In this document: one piece after another, positions 16,286 through 23,098 of the stretch | How the letters are laid out: every line of letters begins with the position of its first letter | Position numbering within the stretch: position 1 is the stretch's first letter | Source of the DNA: a virus | Reading direction: 5' to 3' (one strand) | IMG/VR virus record: IMGVR_UViG_3300028378_000026 | Coordinates: 1 to 26,212 of that record | Length of the DNA stretch: 26,212 nt | Made by a program: the position numbers and the translations under genes | The notes under the pieces: generated by a model | What the model saw: only the letters and a program-made list of their open reading frames with translations | Database searches by the model: none | Told to the model about the DNA's origin: nothing

Positions 16286-17053
16286 ATGGATTTTCAAGGA
16301 ATAAAAAATAGAGTCGAAGAAGAAAGAAAAAGAAGAGCTACCGAAGGTGAGCAACGTGGTGATATAATGACAATGCCACAAGGCAATGCACCTAAAGATA
16401 GTTTACTACACGAGCTTCAATTATCATTACAAACAGGTAAAGCAACACCAATGGTTGAAAATATGAAGCAAGTCGATAGAGTTGCTAATAGTAAATCAGG
16501 TGCATCTGGTAGACCAGCACAAGGTGGAAATGGTGGGGGTGGATTAGGTGATGTACTATCACAACATATCGGTGCACCTCCTAAACAACAACAAGGATAT
16601 GATCAACAGCAACCGCCTAGACAGCAGATTAATGAACAACAACATAATCCTCGTGATGATCAGTTTGATAGACAATTTCAACAGAGACCATCATCCCAAG
16701 CTTCATTAAGTGAACAATTAAGTCAAATGGGTGGTAGTGGACAAATGAATCCTCAGCAACAAATGATGGAAGCATATCAGAAGATGCAAGGTACACAACA
16801 ACCAATGAACAATCAGCAACCACAACAGCAACCACAATACAATGGTGGTAATATTAATGAGCAAGTGAGTCAAGCATTAAATAATGTTGATTTTTCATCG
16901 TTATTACAAGAATCATTGAAGAGTACTATCATGGAAATGTATTCTATGGAAAAGGTTCAAAAGTCTCTTATTGAGAATAAAGATGTAATTAAAAAGATTG
17001 TAAAAGAAACATTAATCGAACTTTCTCAAGCAAAAAAGAAAACTACTGGTTAA
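16286..17053 (+). CDS. Gln-rich, largely disordered protein (scaffold/head-like candidate)
   Basis: This 255-residue protein has three parts: a charged helical N-terminus (about 1-70), a low-complexity Gln/Pro/Gly/Asn region (about 75-190, with QQQPPRQQ-like and GGNGGGG runs) and a C-terminal helical domain (INEQVSQALNNVDFSSLLQE through IKKIVKETLIELSQAKKK). The conserved-looking C-terminal helix with a flexible middle is compatible with a scaffolding, prohead-core or other virion-assembly protein, but there is no diagnostic motif. It has its own GTATTTATA box upstream and an intrinsic terminator 24 bases downstream of its stop, so it may be an independent late transcript. Function is unassigned. 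Confidence 0.65.
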   Translation: MDFQGIKNRVEEERKRRATEGEQRGDIMTMPQGNAPKDSLLHELQLSLQTGKATPMVENMKQVDRVANSKSGASGRPAQGGNGGGGLGDVLSQHIGAPPKQQQGYDQQQPPRQQINEQQHNPRDDQFDRQFQQRPSSQASLSEQLSQMGGSGQMNPQQQMMEAYQKMQGTQQPMNNQQPQQQPQYNGGNINEQVSQALNNVDFSSLLQESLKSTIMEMYSMEKVQKSLIENKDVIKKIVKETLIELSQAKKKTTG

Positions 17054-17057
17054 TAAA

Positions 17058-17066
17058 GTATTTATA
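17058..17066 (+). promoter_or_regulatory. GTATTTATA box, copy 5
   Basis: Exact 9-mer 4 bases after the stop of the Gln-rich gene and only 11 bases before the stem of a terminator-like hairpin. It is 52 bases from the ATG at 17119, the longest spacing of the seven. A transcript starting here would begin with the hairpin. Confidence 0.5.
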
Positions 17067-17077
17067 GAAAAGTAGAT

Positions 17078-17105
17078 GCTCATAGTTCTACTATGGGCTT
17101 TTTTT
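17078..17105 (+). terminator. Rho-independent terminator hairpin
   Basis: GCTCATAG (17078-17085) pairs with CTATGGGC (17091-17098) over 8 bp, including one G-T wobble, around a 5-base loop, and seven T's follow (17099-17105). It is well placed to end transcripts of the Gln-rich gene. A weaker alternative stem, AGTAG (17071-17075) with CTACT (17088-17092), would exclude it. Confidence 0.8.
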
Positions 17106-17118
17106 ATGTCAAAAAAAT

Positions 17119-19983
17119 ATGGGTATTATAAGAAGAGAAATATGGACACTTGATGAGGATTTCGAATTACAAGAAGATTATCCTACATCTTGGGATAAAG
17201 AGGAATTCAAAAAACAAACAAGCTTTGCTGCTAGAAAAAAATATGCTGATCAGCATTTACAAAAATTAGGTTCTGGTTCTGCAAGACATGTATATGCTAT
17301 TGATGATGAAAAAGCATTGAAATTAGCTGCTAATAGAAAAGGCTTAGATCAAAATGCTGATGAACATAAAATATCAACTATTGGGTGGCATGATGATGTA
17401 GTTGCCAGAGTATTTGATTCACATCCAGATGATTTATGGATTGAAAGTGAGCTTGCTCGTAAAATAAAACCAACTAGATTTAGGGAATTAACAGGCTTCA
17501 ATATTCAAGATGTGGGTGCTTTTTTGAATCAGTATAATGATGAAAGAAATGGTAGAAGAGTTAGCTATGGTAAATTAAGTGACAATCTTTATCAGGAAAT
17601 GGTTAATAATGAATTTATCATGGACATATTATCAATTGTGGATAATTGGGATATGCAGACAGGAGACTGGGGTAGGATTTATTCATATGGTGAAGTGAAA
17701 AGAAACGGAAAACCACAAGTTGTTTTAATCGACTATGATTTAACTCAAGACACATATAAGACACACTACGATAAATCTCAGAATCGTCCTGTTTATGAAA
17801 ATACATTAAAAAGGGAAGGTATTAGTAAAAATTTAATTAATAGGATTAATGAGATGATGAAACCTATTGTTGATCAAGGTGATCTGGAAAAGTTATCAAC
17901 TGATAATACTCAAGTCTATGACGGTGGATATGGTGGATTTGCATTACAACCAGATAGTGTATCACAAGGTGGATTAAATAGTGATATTGATGAAAATCTA
18001 GATAAATTCTCTAATGTCAATACTAAAGCAATTCAAAGTGCAATCAATAGCATTAAAACATTTGATCCAAGTAAAATATCTGATTTATATAAAAAATCGG
18101 ATTTGATAAATATCTATAATAGTTATATGATTGCTGCCCGTAATACAGAAGAGGTATTATCAGCTTCAAGTAATGAGGTAAATTTCTATGATAAATTAAT
18201 GTTAATTCAAGATTTTCTAAAAAGATTAAATATTGTTAATGAAAATTTAGAATATAATCATGTCAACGATGCATCACCTGAAAGTGATAAGTATCAATTA
18301 GCAGAACATGAGGAAGTTATTAATGATAAGTTCAAAGAAGAAACGATTCATGATATAGCTAAGAATGCAAGTGAAAGACTTGGGTATCATGGTGAACTAT
18401 CATATATGGGTAAAGGTGATAATGGATATGCATATGATCTAGGTGATGGTAAAGTCTTAAAAATTACTGGAAGTGAAACAGAAGCTGCAGAAAGTTTAAG
18501 ATTGAAAGGTAAAGATAATCAACATCTAGCAAAAATATTTAATGTATATCAAATTAATAAAGAACATATTCAACTATATATAGTATTACAAGAAAAGATT
18601 GACACCAGTAGACAAGGTGAGATGGGTCAATATAGTAAAGAGTTAAATTCATCATTTTCTAAAAATATTAATAAACCACTTGGAAAACTATTAATGGCAT
18701 ACTATACTGATCCAAATTTATATAATATGGTATATGCAGATAAGATTGAAAAAAGTCTTGAATTAAATAATGTTTCTGAAAATGCTAAAAATTTCTACTA
18801 TGGATTGATTGGTATAATGGATGAAGTTAAAGCTGCAAAATTAGATACCATCAATTTTTTCCTTCCAAGTAACTTAGGATATAAAAATGGTAATTTAGTT
18901 TTCTTTGATTTTGGAGGTAGATACGATAAATCAATCGGTAAGAAAAAACCTAAGCAAATGAAAATGGGTGAAGGTGGTGATTCTCTTTATATGACACAAA
19001 ATGGAACTAGAGATGAAGATTTTGAAGAGGATATGGGTGAGATGAATGAACGTATCACTAGTTATATGCCAAAGTCTAAGAAAGTAAGTGTTAAGAAGAA
19101 ATGTGTTATTGGTGGTAATGGAGATGGAACTTCAACTGCATGTAATAAAGGTGATATTAACAACTTTGACATTGAAGAAATTAATGATGACAATACTGAC
19201 AGAAGAAAAGACAATTTTATTAATGTAGCTGAGGATGATGAAACAAATCGATATTATTTTGAAACCATGATTAGTGAAGAAATAAAACGTAACATAGCTG
19301 AGGATTATGTAAACGATAATCACACTAGAAATATCATACATAGTTATATTAATATTGTGTTGGACAAATATCTATACCCAAACTTGGATAATATTATTGC
19401 TAGAAATACTAAATCTACTGGTATTGATGAAATAAACCTCACTCCTTTAGAAATTAAAGATGAACTACCTAATGATTTAAAAGATGTTGAAACGGCATTA
19501 GTTAAAATAATACATAATACGGAGGCTTTGTATAGACCTGAAGAAAATACTATTTATCTAGGGTTTCTACCTGTAGAAATACCAAGTGAATTTAAGAATG
19601 ATAGAAATGCAGTTGGTGATTATGTTAAGCAAATACTTACAAAATATCGTGATAAAATTAAAAGAACTTTAGTTCATGAATTAACACATGCATTTGATCA
19701 AAAGAGAGGTTATTTAACTACCCCAAACTATACTATTTCTGATGATGTATATGATAAAGTATATTATAATAATAGTGCAGAGACAAATGCACATTTTTAT
19801 GAGTTACTAGAACATTTATTGGATTTAGATAAAGTAGCTAATTTTAATGAATTCATTAATAGACTTGTTGGAAGATCAGAAACTAGGTTTGCAATCTACT
19901 ATAGAGGATTAGAACCTAAGAAGAAAAGAAGAATGATTGGTAGATTATATAAATTCTATAGTGGATATATAGAAAACAAGTAA
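17119..19983 (+). CDS. Two kinase-like domains fused to an HExxH metallopeptidase domain
   Basis: This 954-residue protein has three recognisable parts. Kinase-like domain 1 (about 45-215) has a Gly-rich loop GSGSARHVYA (51-60), Lys68 in ALKLA, a D178-MQTG-D183 loop replacing HxDxxxxN, and LIDYD with Asp205 in the DFG position. Kinase-like domain 2 (about 415-605) has GKGDNGYAY (431-439), Lys448, Glu455/458, SNLGY (Asn585) and DFG (597-599), but Phe580 occupies the catalytic Asp position, so it may be a pseudokinase. A charged linker contains a short segment with Cys662 and Cys675. The C-terminal zincin-like domain has HELTH (853-857) and a likely third ligand Glu888 in AETNAH. Similar domain mixtures are known among phage polyvalent proteins injected with DNA. 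It is preceded by a GTATTTATA box and a terminator-like hairpin. Targets are unknown. Confidence 0.78.
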   Translation: MGIIRREIWTLDEDFELQEDYPTSWDKEEFKKQTSFAARKKYADQHLQKLGSGSARHVYAIDDEKALKLAANRKGLDQNADEHKISTIGWHDDVVARVFDSHPDDLWIESELARKIKPTRFRELTGFNIQDVGAFLNQYNDERNGRRVSYGKLSDNLYQEMVNNEFIMDILSIVDNWDMQTGDWGRIYSYGEVKRNGKPQVVLIDYDLTQDTYKTHYDKSQNRPVYENTLKREGISKNLINRINEMMKPIVDQGDLEKLSTDNTQVYDGGYGGFALQPDSVSQGGLNSDIDENLDKFSNVNTKAIQSAINSIKTFDPSKISDLYKKSDLINIYNSYMIAARNTEEVLSASSNEVNFYDKLMLIQDFLKRLNIVNENLEYNHVNDASPESDKYQLAEHEEVINDKFKEETIHDIAKNASERLGYHGELSYMGKGDNGYAYDLGDGKVLKITGSETEAAESLRLKGKDNQHLAKIFNVYQINKEHIQLYIVLQEKIDTSRQGEMGQYSKELNSSFSKNINKPLGKLLMAYYTDPNLYNMVYADKIEKSLELNNVSENAKNFYYGLIGIMDEVKAAKLDTINFFLPSNLGYKNGNLVFFDFGGRYDKSIGKKKPKQMKMGEGGDSLYMTQNGTRDEDFEEDMGEMNERITSYMPKSKKVSVKKKCVIGGNGDGTSTACNKGDINNFDIEEINDDNTDRRKDNFINVAEDDETNRYYFETMISEEIKRNIAEDYVNDNHTRNIIHSYINIVLDKYLYPNLDNIIARNTKSTGIDEINLTPLEIKDELPNDLKDVETALVKIIHNTEALYRPEENTIYLGFLPVEIPSEFKNDRNAVGDYVKQILTKYRDKIKRTLVHELTHAFDQKRGYLTTPNYTISDDVYDKVYYNNSAETNAHFYELLEHLLDLDKVANFNEFINRLVGRSETRFAIYYRGLEPKKKRRMIGRLYKFYSGYIENK

Positions 19984-19992
19984 TTTGCAACA

Positions 19993-20006
19993 TTTCATTA
20001 TATTTT
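19993..20006 (+). promoter_or_regulatory. Possible host-type promoter upstream of the CCA gene
   Basis: TTTCATTATATTT (19993-20005) matches the helicase promoter segment TTTCACTATATTT at 12 of 13 positions. TATATTTT (19999-20006) approximates the Bacteroidetes TAnnTTTG box. It lies 14 bases before the ATG at 20021. TTTG at 19984-19987 is too close to serve as a normal -33 element. Confidence 0.35.
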
Positions 20007-20020
20007 TCGTATAAAATATA

Positions 20021-21241
20021 ATGAGTCAAACTACAAACATAATGTCATTACAAGACCTTCCAATTAAGGAAGAAGTTCACCAACTAGGTGGTAAAATCTA
20101 CTCTGTTGGTGGTGCTGTACGTGATGAGTGGTTAAATAAACAATCCAAAGATTTGGATATACTAATCACTGGTATACCTATGAATAAGCTAGAGCAGCTA
20201 CTTTCCAAATACGGAAAGGTAGATGCAGTTGGTAAATCATTTGGTGTGCTTAAGTTTGTACCTAAAGGATCGACTCAAGATATCGATGTTGCTATACCAA
20301 GAAAAGAACGTGCCACAGGTGAAGGTGGTCACAAAGGTTTTGAAGTCGATGCTGACCACAATATACAATTAGAAGAAGATTTATATAGAAGGGACTTTAC
20401 ATTTAATGCAATGGCAAAAGACATGGATGGTAACTTAATCGATCCGTTCGGTGGTAGAATGGATATTACTAAGAGAACAGTTAGAGAAGTTAATCCTGAT
20501 ACATTTACTGATGATCCATTACGTATGTTAAGAGCAGTACAGTTCGCAGCTAGATTTGATATGGATATCCATGAATTTACTAAGGAGAGCATAAGAGTGA
20601 ATGCTTATAGAATTAATGAGATTGCTGGTGAGAGAATTCTTGAGGAACTCCGTAAGGTTGTTGACAAGGGTGGTAACAAAGTAAAAGCTATTCACTTGTT
20701 AATATCAACTGATTTATACAAAGAGATAGCAGGTGTTGATATCACTGAAGAACAGATAAGTTGGTTTGAAAAAAGTATATGGAGTGATGTTGAAACATTA
20801 GGTGAATTTCTTTATATGTTATTCCAACCATTACTAACAGTAGAATTTATTTATGAAATCAGTGAAAAACTTAAACTGGATAATAATACTGAAAATGAGT
20901 TGAGAGCATTGGCACATGCTGATGCATTTAAGGATTTTGGATTTACCGATGCAGGTAAAAGAGATGTTTTATCTAGAGTTTACAGTGTATATCCTAAAGC
21001 CCTAAAAAGCGGTGTGCTACCACTACAGTATTTTCACTGTGTCAATGAATTTGAAAGAGGTCTTTACCCTAAATCAATTAAAGACTTAGCCATTAATGGT
21101 AATGATTTGATGGGGATAGGATTGAAAGGTATTGAGATTGGTAAAGCATTGAAAAAGGCATTGATTGAAATTTATTCTGACAAAGTTAGTAATAGTAAAA
21201 AAGATTTATTAAATTTAATCGCAAAAGAAGATAATGGGTAA
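20021..21241 (+). CDS. CCA tRNA nucleotidyltransferase / poly(A) polymerase family (class II)
   Basis: This 406-residue protein belongs to the class II CCA-adding enzyme and poly(A) polymerase family. It has GGAVRD (30-35), the catalytic pair D44-L-D46, the RRDFTFNAMA block (123-132) and the DDPLRMLRAVQFAARF block (164-179), followed by a helical body and tail. CCA-adding enzymes build or repair the 3' CCA of tRNA. Poly(A) polymerases share the same motifs, so the product added cannot be decided by eye, but the direct coupling to a 2H phosphoesterase favours tRNA end repair. The start follows a possible host-type promoter. The final codons overlap the next ATG by 8 bases. Few phages carry this enzyme. 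Confidence 0.9.
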   Translation: MSQTTNIMSLQDLPIKEEVHQLGGKIYSVGGAVRDEWLNKQSKDLDILITGIPMNKLEQLLSKYGKVDAVGKSFGVLKFVPKGSTQDIDVAIPRKERATGEGGHKGFEVDADHNIQLEEDLYRRDFTFNAMAKDMDGNLIDPFGGRMDITKRTVREVNPDTFTDDPLRMLRAVQFAARFDMDIHEFTKESIRVNAYRINEIAGERILEELRKVVDKGGNKVKAIHLLISTDLYKEIAGVDITEEQISWFEKSIWSDVETLGEFLYMLFQPLLTVEFIYEISEKLKLDNNTENELRALAHADAFKDFGFTDAGKRDVLSRVYSVYPKALKSGVLPLQYFHCVNEFERGLYPKSIKDLAINGNDLMGIGLKGIEIGKALKKALIEIYSDKVSNSKKDLLNLIAKEDNG

Positions 21242-21635
21242 AATTTTATACACAGCAGTAGTATTGACGAATCAATCACATGTTAAATTGATGATGACTT
21301 TAGGTGATCTCATTCCTGATGATTGGAAGAAATTCGCACATCATATGACAGTGGTATTTGGTCAGGGTCTTCCCGAAAACTTGGAAAAGTATAATGGTAT
21401 GAACGTGAAGCTTACTGCAACTAAATTAGGTATTTCTGACAAAGCAATTGCAGTTAAAGTTGAGGGATTTTATAGTAATAATGATATCCCTCACATTACC
21501 GTTGCTGTGAATACACAAGCAGGTGGTAGACCATTTGATTCGAATAAGATTACTGATTGGAAACCACTAAGTGAAGTGACTAATGTTAGTAGTATTGAAT
21601 TTGATGGAGTGGTGACGGAAGTTAAAGCGAATTAA
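21234..21635 (+). CDS. 2H phosphoesterase (cyclic phosphodiesterase-like)
   Basis: This 133-residue protein has the two HxT motifs of the 2H superfamily, H37-M-T39 (AHHMTVVFG) and H87-I-T89 (PHITVAV), spaced 50 residues apart as expected for the two-lobed fold. The sequence around them (YTAVVL start, IAVKVEGFYSNN, SNKITDWKPL) resembles the cyclic phosphodiesterase domain of fungal-type tRNA ligases. That domain opens 2',3'-cyclic phosphates on cleaved RNA. The same superfamily includes phage Acb1, which destroys CBASS cyclic nucleotides, so an anti-defence role is an alternative. Translation is coupled to the CCA enzyme by an 8-base overlap, and the stop overlaps the following ATG, which supports an RNA-repair reading. 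Confidence 0.8.
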   Translation: MGKILYTAVVLTNQSHVKLMMTLGDLIPDDWKKFAHHMTVVFGQGLPENLEKYNGMNVKLTATKLGISDKAIAVKVEGFYSNNDIPHITVAVNTQAGGRPFDSNKITDWKPLSEVTNVSSIEFDGVVTEVKAN

Positions 21636-22276
21636 TGAAAAAAAGAAAAGAAGACTACGAAAAAGGTGTTAGACTAGAGGATAAATTTGAGACCATACTT
21701 CAAGAAGAGTATGGTCTTGATACCTCAAGAAGTACCAGAGATCAAGATAGACTAGAGGGTTGGGATATCTATGTTGGTGAATACATGCATGAAGATGCTA
21801 ATGTAAACATAGTGAATTTACTTGGTAGTAGAATTGATGTTAAAGGTATTAAAGGTGATGGATATACATGGCTTGAGTTATTAGCATATAGTTCTCAAAT
21901 AGGTGATAGAAAACTAGGATGGTTATTAAGAGGGAAAGCAGATTATATTGCTTTTGAAAGAGCTAATGATTTTCTAGTGATAAAGAAATCCAACCTAAAG
22001 GATTTCGTCTATAATAAGATTCCTCTACTACAAGAGCTAGAAGATAAAACAGCTAATCTAGATGCATCTTTAGAAAATAAAGAAAGATGGTTTTGCATTG
22101 ATATATGTGCAGCGTGGGGTTTATTTGACATGATTGATGATCGGCATAGAAAAGATGAAGCTTTATATGAAATATTATATACTCGCTGGCAATATGATCA
22201 CATGCCTGATTTATTGTTTAAGATAAAGAATAGTGATCTAGTTAATATGTCCGATTTCATAATTAAAAAAAGATAA
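21635..22276 (+). CDS. PD-(D/E)XK nuclease-like protein 1
   Basis: This 213-residue protein has the order expected of a PD-(D/E)XK fold: an N-terminal helix with Glu15/Glu19 (LEDKFETILQEE), Asp44 in GWDIYVGE, then D68-V-K70 in SRIDVKGIKG, followed by a strand-rich WLEL...GWLLRGKADYIAFER region. The catalytic set appears intact, so an active DNA or RNA endonuclease is plausible. The C-terminal ~90 residues are helical and of unknown role. It overlaps both neighbours by TAATG junctions and lies between the 2H phosphoesterase and a second nuclease-like gene. It could also be a resolvase or a recombination nuclease; the substrate cannot be read from sequence. Confidence 0.68.
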   Translation: MKKRKEDYEKGVRLEDKFETILQEEYGLDTSRSTRDQDRLEGWDIYVGEYMHEDANVNIVNLLGSRIDVKGIKGDGYTWLELLAYSSQIGDRKLGWLLRGKADYIAFERANDFLVIKKSNLKDFVYNKIPLLQELEDKTANLDASLENKERWFCIDICAAWGLFDMIDDRHRKDEALYEILYTRWQYDHMPDLLFKIKNSDLVNMSDFIIKKR

Positions 22277-22815
22277 TGGCAGAATTCAAAGAATCTAAAG
22301 TGGCAGGTGATGTTATTGAACATGAAATACTAGCTCAAATTCATCAGCAATATCCCGAAGCATTTACAACTGAAAAAGAAGGTAAATTTTCAGACTATGA
22401 CATCTATATCCCTGAACTCAAAGAAGGAATTGAAGTGAAGGGTGATTACAAATCAGCAGAAACTGGCAACTTAGTTATTGAGGTTGAAATGAACGGCAGA
22501 CCTTCTGCCCTATCAGTAACCAAGGCTAAATATTGGGTGTTTGTAGAAGGATATCGCAAAATCTGGATCAGACCTATCGATATCTATAGGTTTCTAGAAC
22601 CTAAAATTTATTACGGAAGAACCACGTTCACAGGCGATGGAGATAGCAAATCAAAATGGGCATATTTAGTGAATCATAAGGAATTTGTTGAGTATGTTTA
22701 TAAATTAGAGAATGGTAAGGTTGAAATGATTAAAAAAGATTCACCTATCTACTTCGACAATTATTCTAAAAGGTTCAATCTAATGAACGGCAACAACAAA
22801 ACACAAGATATATAA
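22276..22815 (+). CDS. PD-(D/E)XK nuclease-like protein 2
   Basis: This 179-residue protein resembles the preceding one in core layout but not in detail. It has an N-terminal helix with Glu15/Glu17 (GDVIEHEIL), Asp42 in DYDIYIPE and E53-V-K55 in GIEVKGDYKS, followed by a hydrophobic strand AKYWVFVEG. This is a complete PD-(D/E)XK signature. A Tyr/Phe-rich C-terminus (YGRTTFTGDGDSKSKW) may bind nucleic acid. It begins at a TAATG overlap with nuclease 1, so the two may form a hetero-complex or act on the same substrate. The order after CCA transferase and 2H phosphoesterase suggests a nucleic-acid processing cassette. Confidence 0.68.
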   Translation: MAEFKESKVAGDVIEHEILAQIHQQYPEAFTTEKEGKFSDYDIYIPELKEGIEVKGDYKSAETGNLVIEVEMNGRPSALSVTKAKYWVFVEGYRKIWIRPIDIYRFLEPKIYYGRTTFTGDGDSKSKWAYLVNHKEFVEYVYKLENGKVEMIKKDSPIYFDNYSKRFNLMNGNNKTQDI

Positions 22816-22829
22816 TAATAGAGTTATTA

Positions 22830-23060
22830 ATGGGAATTGGATTATCTGTGGCAGCAATAATATTAGTAATTGGATTAGTTAGAGTATTATTAGCTCCGTA
22901 TACGGGTTTCATTAACTTCATAATGGAAATATTACTAATTGATCTATTAATTGGCATTGTCTATCTTAGTAAAAAATATAAGAAAAGACATAACCAATTT
23001 ACCAGAACTAAAAGTAGTGATACTAGAGTTTTTGTAGAAGAATATGTAAAATTATATTAG
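22830..23060 (+). CDS. Small two-helix membrane protein
   Basis: This 76-residue protein has two hydrophobic stretches, about residues 3-21 (IGLSVAAIILVIGLVRVLL) and 27-46 (FINFIMEILLIDLLIGIVYL), then a strongly basic segment (SKKYKKRHNQ) and a polar tail. The positive patch after helix 2 predicts a cytoplasmic C-terminus. Such small phage membrane proteins include holins, superinfection-immunity proteins and defence or anti-defence effectors; none of these can be chosen here. It follows the nuclease pair by 14 bases, so it could be part of that unit. The following gap holds a GTATTTATA box. Confidence 0.65.
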   Translation: MGIGLSVAAIILVIGLVRVLLAPYTGFINFIMEILLIDLLIGIVYLSKKYKKRHNQFTRTKSSDTRVFVEEYVKLY

Positions 23061-23083
23061 TAGAATCAAAATAAAATATCATA

Positions 23084-23092
23084 GTATTTATA
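23084..23092 (+). promoter_or_regulatory. GTATTTATA box, copy 6
   Basis: Exact 9-mer in the 38-base gap before the ParB-ART gene. It lies in the loop side of a small inverted repeat, CATAGTA (23080-23086) and TACTATG (23095-23101). The distance to the ATG at 23099 is 6 bases, and to the ATG at 23108 it is 15. Confidence 0.55.
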
Positions 23093-23098
23093 TGTACT

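Noticed and set aside
16550-16860. CRISPR-like or tandem-repeat reading of the CAA/CAG-rich DNA
   Set aside because: The repetition is simple Gln-codon bias in a disordered region, with no regular repeat-spacer spacing.
17106-17153. 15-codon upstream ORF overlapping the kinase/zincin start
   Set aside because: ATG 17106 opens a short Lys-rich frame that could affect translation, but nothing beyond its presence supports it.
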